Origin: Natronohydrobacter sp. | GTDB lineage: Bacteria > Pseudomonadota > Alphaproteobacteria > Rhodobacterales > Rhodobacteraceae | DNA length: 6,977 bases | Assembly: GCA_007116445.1 (NCBI GenBank) | Contig: SKIM01000235.1 | Span: forward strand, 1 to 6,977 | Reading direction: 5' to 3' | Made by a program: the position numbers and the translations under genes | In this document: piece by piece, positions 5,204-6,977 of the stretch | Layout: each line of letters starts with the position of its first letter | Position numbering within the stretch: the stretch's first letter is position 1 | The notes under the pieces: model-generated | What the model was told of the DNA's origin: nothing | What the model saw: only the letters and a program-made list of their open reading frames with translations | Database searches by the model: none

Positions 5204-6481
5204 TCACGCCTCGTCCAGCAAATCGCTGACAATCGCGCGCAGCTCCGCCTTCTCGCTGTCCAGCGTGAGGGCGGCCTCGGCGCGGGCCAGCGCTTCGCGG
5301 GCCTGCACGCGGGCAGGTGCCGTGAAAACGTCAGGCTGGCCCAGCGCCAGATCACGCAATACCGCGAGCAAGACATGCTGCACCTCGACAATCCCGGCCC
5401 CGTCGCGGGCAATGGGGCGGATCAGATCCTGCAGGAAATCGCCCGGCCCCAGCCCCGGCATATGGATACGGTCATGCAGCCGCTCTGGATCCGCGCGCTC
5501 TTGCCAGCGCAGCAGGATGCCCATGGCGCGACGCAGCACATCAATCGCCGTGCCGGGATCATTCACCGCCGGAGACAGCGCCCGCGACGCTGTTTCCGCA
5601 AAGACGATCATCCCGAATTGCGGATCTTGCGCGAAAGTGCGCATTGGCCCCAGCGTGAAACACCGACGCAATTTTCCGGCCAGATCCTCGGTCATCTCCG
5701 AGATCTGCAGATAGGCCAGCGGTCGCACGGAACAGGCATAGCGCCCCGGCGCGCGATTGATCCAGATCCGCATGTCATGCGCCTCGGCCAGCGCTTGCAG
5801 TTCATGGATGTCGATATGCTGGACAAACCCGCTTCTGGCCGCGCAAATCGGCAGCAGCTGCGCTGTATCGGGCAATTCCTTCAGCGGGTGGCAATCGAGA
5901 TAGGGATGCGCAAGGCGGCGCTCCAACGCATCTTCCACCGCCTGCTCGATGCGTCCCAGAGTGTCGGGGATGCGCCCGAAGGTCCGCAAGGCATTGATCC
6001 ACCGGATGAAGGCCACGAAAATCAGCAGGATCACCAGAAGGGTCATCGCAAACAGGATCACCCGCCCACCATCCTCATAGACCCCGACTTTCAGACCGAT
6101 GATCCCGACCAGCGAGAACAGGAACGCCCCCAGAAAGGTCGCCAGCACATTCTGTGAGGTCCGGTCCTCCAGCAGGATCGGCGTCGCGCGCGGGGTCGCG
6201 CTGTCAGCGGCCCCGGCAATCGCATTGGCCATGATCCCGAGCGAAAACGTCGCAACAGTCAGCATCGAGGTCGCGACGATATTCAGGATCGTCTCGGCCG
6301 CGTCCGCGCCGATGCGAAAGGCCAGATCCGAGGGGATGAAAGGCCCCAGCCAGATCGCTGCCAGCGCCGTGACCACCGAAAGCAGAGAATAAGCGGTCAC
6401 CTTCGCCCAGATCTGCGACATCATGCGCCGCAGCCGGAAGATCAGGGATGACTGGAAGAGCGCCGCCATCTTGCCAAACAT
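5204..6481 (-). CDS. DUF2254 family predicted membrane protein (425 aa)
   Basis: It is recognised as DUF2254 by the TSQNVLATFLGAFLFSL segment (108-124) and the hallmark block FAQDPQFGMIVFAETASRAL (283-302), which continues into SPAVNDPGTA (303-312). Four membrane helices lie at about 27-47, 64-86, 112-134 and 141-160, followed by a cytoplasmic or periplasmic domain of about 265 residues ending in an acidic helix. Family function is not established. ATG 6481 has GGGGGA (6493-6488) 6 nt upstream; an in-frame GTG at 6508 is a weaker alternative. The gene begins 37 nt after the stop of gdhA on the same strand with no hairpin between, so it could be cotranscribed with gdhA. Unlike its neighbours it has no GGAAC-type promoter just upstream. 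Confidence 0.88.
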   Translation of the reverse strand: MFGKMAALFQSSLIFRLRRMMSQIWAKVTAYSLLSVVTALAAIWLGPFIPSDLAFRIGADAAETILNIVATSMLTVATFSLGIMANAIAGAADSATPRATPILLEDRTSQNVLATFLGAFLFSLVGIIGLKVGVYEDGGRVILFAMTLLVILLIFVAFIRWINALRTFGRIPDTLGRIEQAVEDALERRLAHPYLDCHPLKELPDTAQLLPICAARSGFVQHIDIHELQALAEAHDMRIWINRAPGRYACSVRPLAYLQISEMTEDLAGKLRRCFTLGPMRTFAQDPQFGMIVFAETASRALSPAVNDPGTAIDVLRRAMGILLRWQERADPERLHDRIHMPGLGPGDFLQDLIRPIARDGAGIVEVQHVLLAVLRDLALGQPDVFTAPARVQAREALARAEAALTLDSEKAELRAIVSDLLDEA

Positions 6482-6518
6482 CGACCGTCCCCCGCCCGTC
6501 CGTTGCACGCTTCAGGGA

Positions 6519-6977
6519 TCAACCCGTCGGGCCTGCCGCGATCATCGCCTCTGCGAGCCTGCGGTAGCCCGCGACATTCGCCGCACGCCGGTAATCAGTC
6601 CCGCCACGTTGAGTGCAGCAACTTTGGCGCTCAGATGTCAAGCGGTCATGGATGTCGCACATGATCTCGCGCAGGCACTCGTCGACCCTGCCCGCGCTCC
6701 AGCGCGTGAAACCTGCATTCTGCTGCATTTCCAGCCCTGAAACCGCCACGCCCCCGGCATTTGCCGCTTTCCCCGGTGCCTGCACGACGCCCGCGGCGCT
6801 CAGATGCTCTGCGGCGTCCTGTGTGACGGGCATATTCGCGCCTTCGGCCAGAAAGCGGCACCCGTGATACGTCAGCGCCCTGGCATCGTCCAGACCGATC
6901 TCGTTTTGCGTGGCGCAGGGCAGCGCGATGTCGCAGTCGCTGGCCCAGGGGCTGGCGCCTTCCTCAAAACGCAGCCC
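6519..6977 (-). CDS. gdhA: NADP-type glutamate dehydrogenase, C-terminal 152 residues (5' part outside the window)
   Basis: GdhA reversibly aminates 2-oxoglutarate to glutamate in ammonium assimilation. The visible part begins in the nucleotide-binding domain with DIALPCATQNE, followed by LAEGANMP and the signature APGKAANAGGVAVSGLEMQQN (split here as APGKAANAGGV and SGLEMQQN), all typical of the hexameric bacterial enzyme of about 450 aa. The catalytic lysine region lies outside the window. The C-terminus is somewhat unusual: the stretch between DIH and DYRRAANVAGY holds CC and extra polar residues, and AANVAG replaces the more common GANIAG. The frame is uninterrupted to TGA (6521-6519), so the copy appears functional at this end. 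Confidence 0.93.
   Translation of the reverse strand, partial: GLRFEEGASPWASDCDIALPCATQNEIGLDDARALTYHGCRFLAEGANMPVTQDAAEHLSAAGVVQAPGKAANAGGVAVSGLEMQQNAGFTRWSAGRVDECLREIMCDIHDRLTSERQSCCTQRGGTDYRRAANVAGYRRLAEAMIAAGPTG

Noticed and set aside
5375..6157. 260-aa plus-strand frame
   Set aside because: It is the antisense shadow of the DUF2254 gene; Arg/His/Gln-rich with no recognisable family.

Overview
The window is GC-rich DNA with alphaproteobacterial gene content and signals, most likely from the Rhodobacterales/Rhodobacteraceae. The order is inferred from protein style and sigma-EcfG-type promoter elements; I could not run a search. The left edge holds the 3' end of what looks like a cytochrome oxidase locus. 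The right edge holds the 3' end of NADP-type glutamate dehydrogenase (gdhA).

Layout: (1) 1-623 (+): a small or truncated membrane protein resembling the subunit III-like tail of a haem-copper oxidase, overlapped by 4 bp by a 97-aa three-helix membrane protein. (2) 623-735 (-): a probable unannotated small RNA of about 80 nt with its own promoter, a 5' hairpin, a pyrimidine-rich linker and an intrinsic terminator ending in U5. (3) 764-1894 (+): an AI-2E/PerM-family membrane protein, followed by a shared hairpin terminator. (4) 1950-2213 (-): an 87-aa single-pass membrane protein with a structured leader. (5) 2469-2753 (+): a small protein whose core matches NepR, the anti-sigma factor of the general stress response; its tail overlaps the next gene tail to tail. 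(6) 2596-3897 (-): a phospholipase D-superfamily cardiolipin synthase. (7) 4016-5182 (+): a second AI-2E/PerM-family protein. (8) 5204-6481 (-): a DUF2254 membrane protein, just downstream of gdhA (6519 to the right edge, -).

The unifying signal is a set of sigma-EcfG-type promoters (consensus GGAAC, 16-17 nt, CGTT). Two are perfect: before the 87-aa protein (minus strand, N17) and before the second AI-2E gene (plus strand, N16). Three more have an exact GGAAC with one mismatch in the -10: before cls (GGTT), before the NepR-like gene (CGAT) and before the small RNA (TGTT). All lie between genes, point at a gene or RNA and sit at a sensible distance from it. With a NepR-like protein in the middle, positions 620-5180 look like a general-stress-response island devoted to the cell envelope: phospholipid synthesis, two PerM-type membrane proteins, a small bitopic protein, a regulatory RNA and an orphan anti-sigma factor. 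The stress-island reading and the NepR assignment are inferences from motifs. The coding calls for cls, both AI-2E proteins, DUF2254 and gdhA are firm. No tRNA, rRNA, CRISPR array, transposase or integrase was seen.
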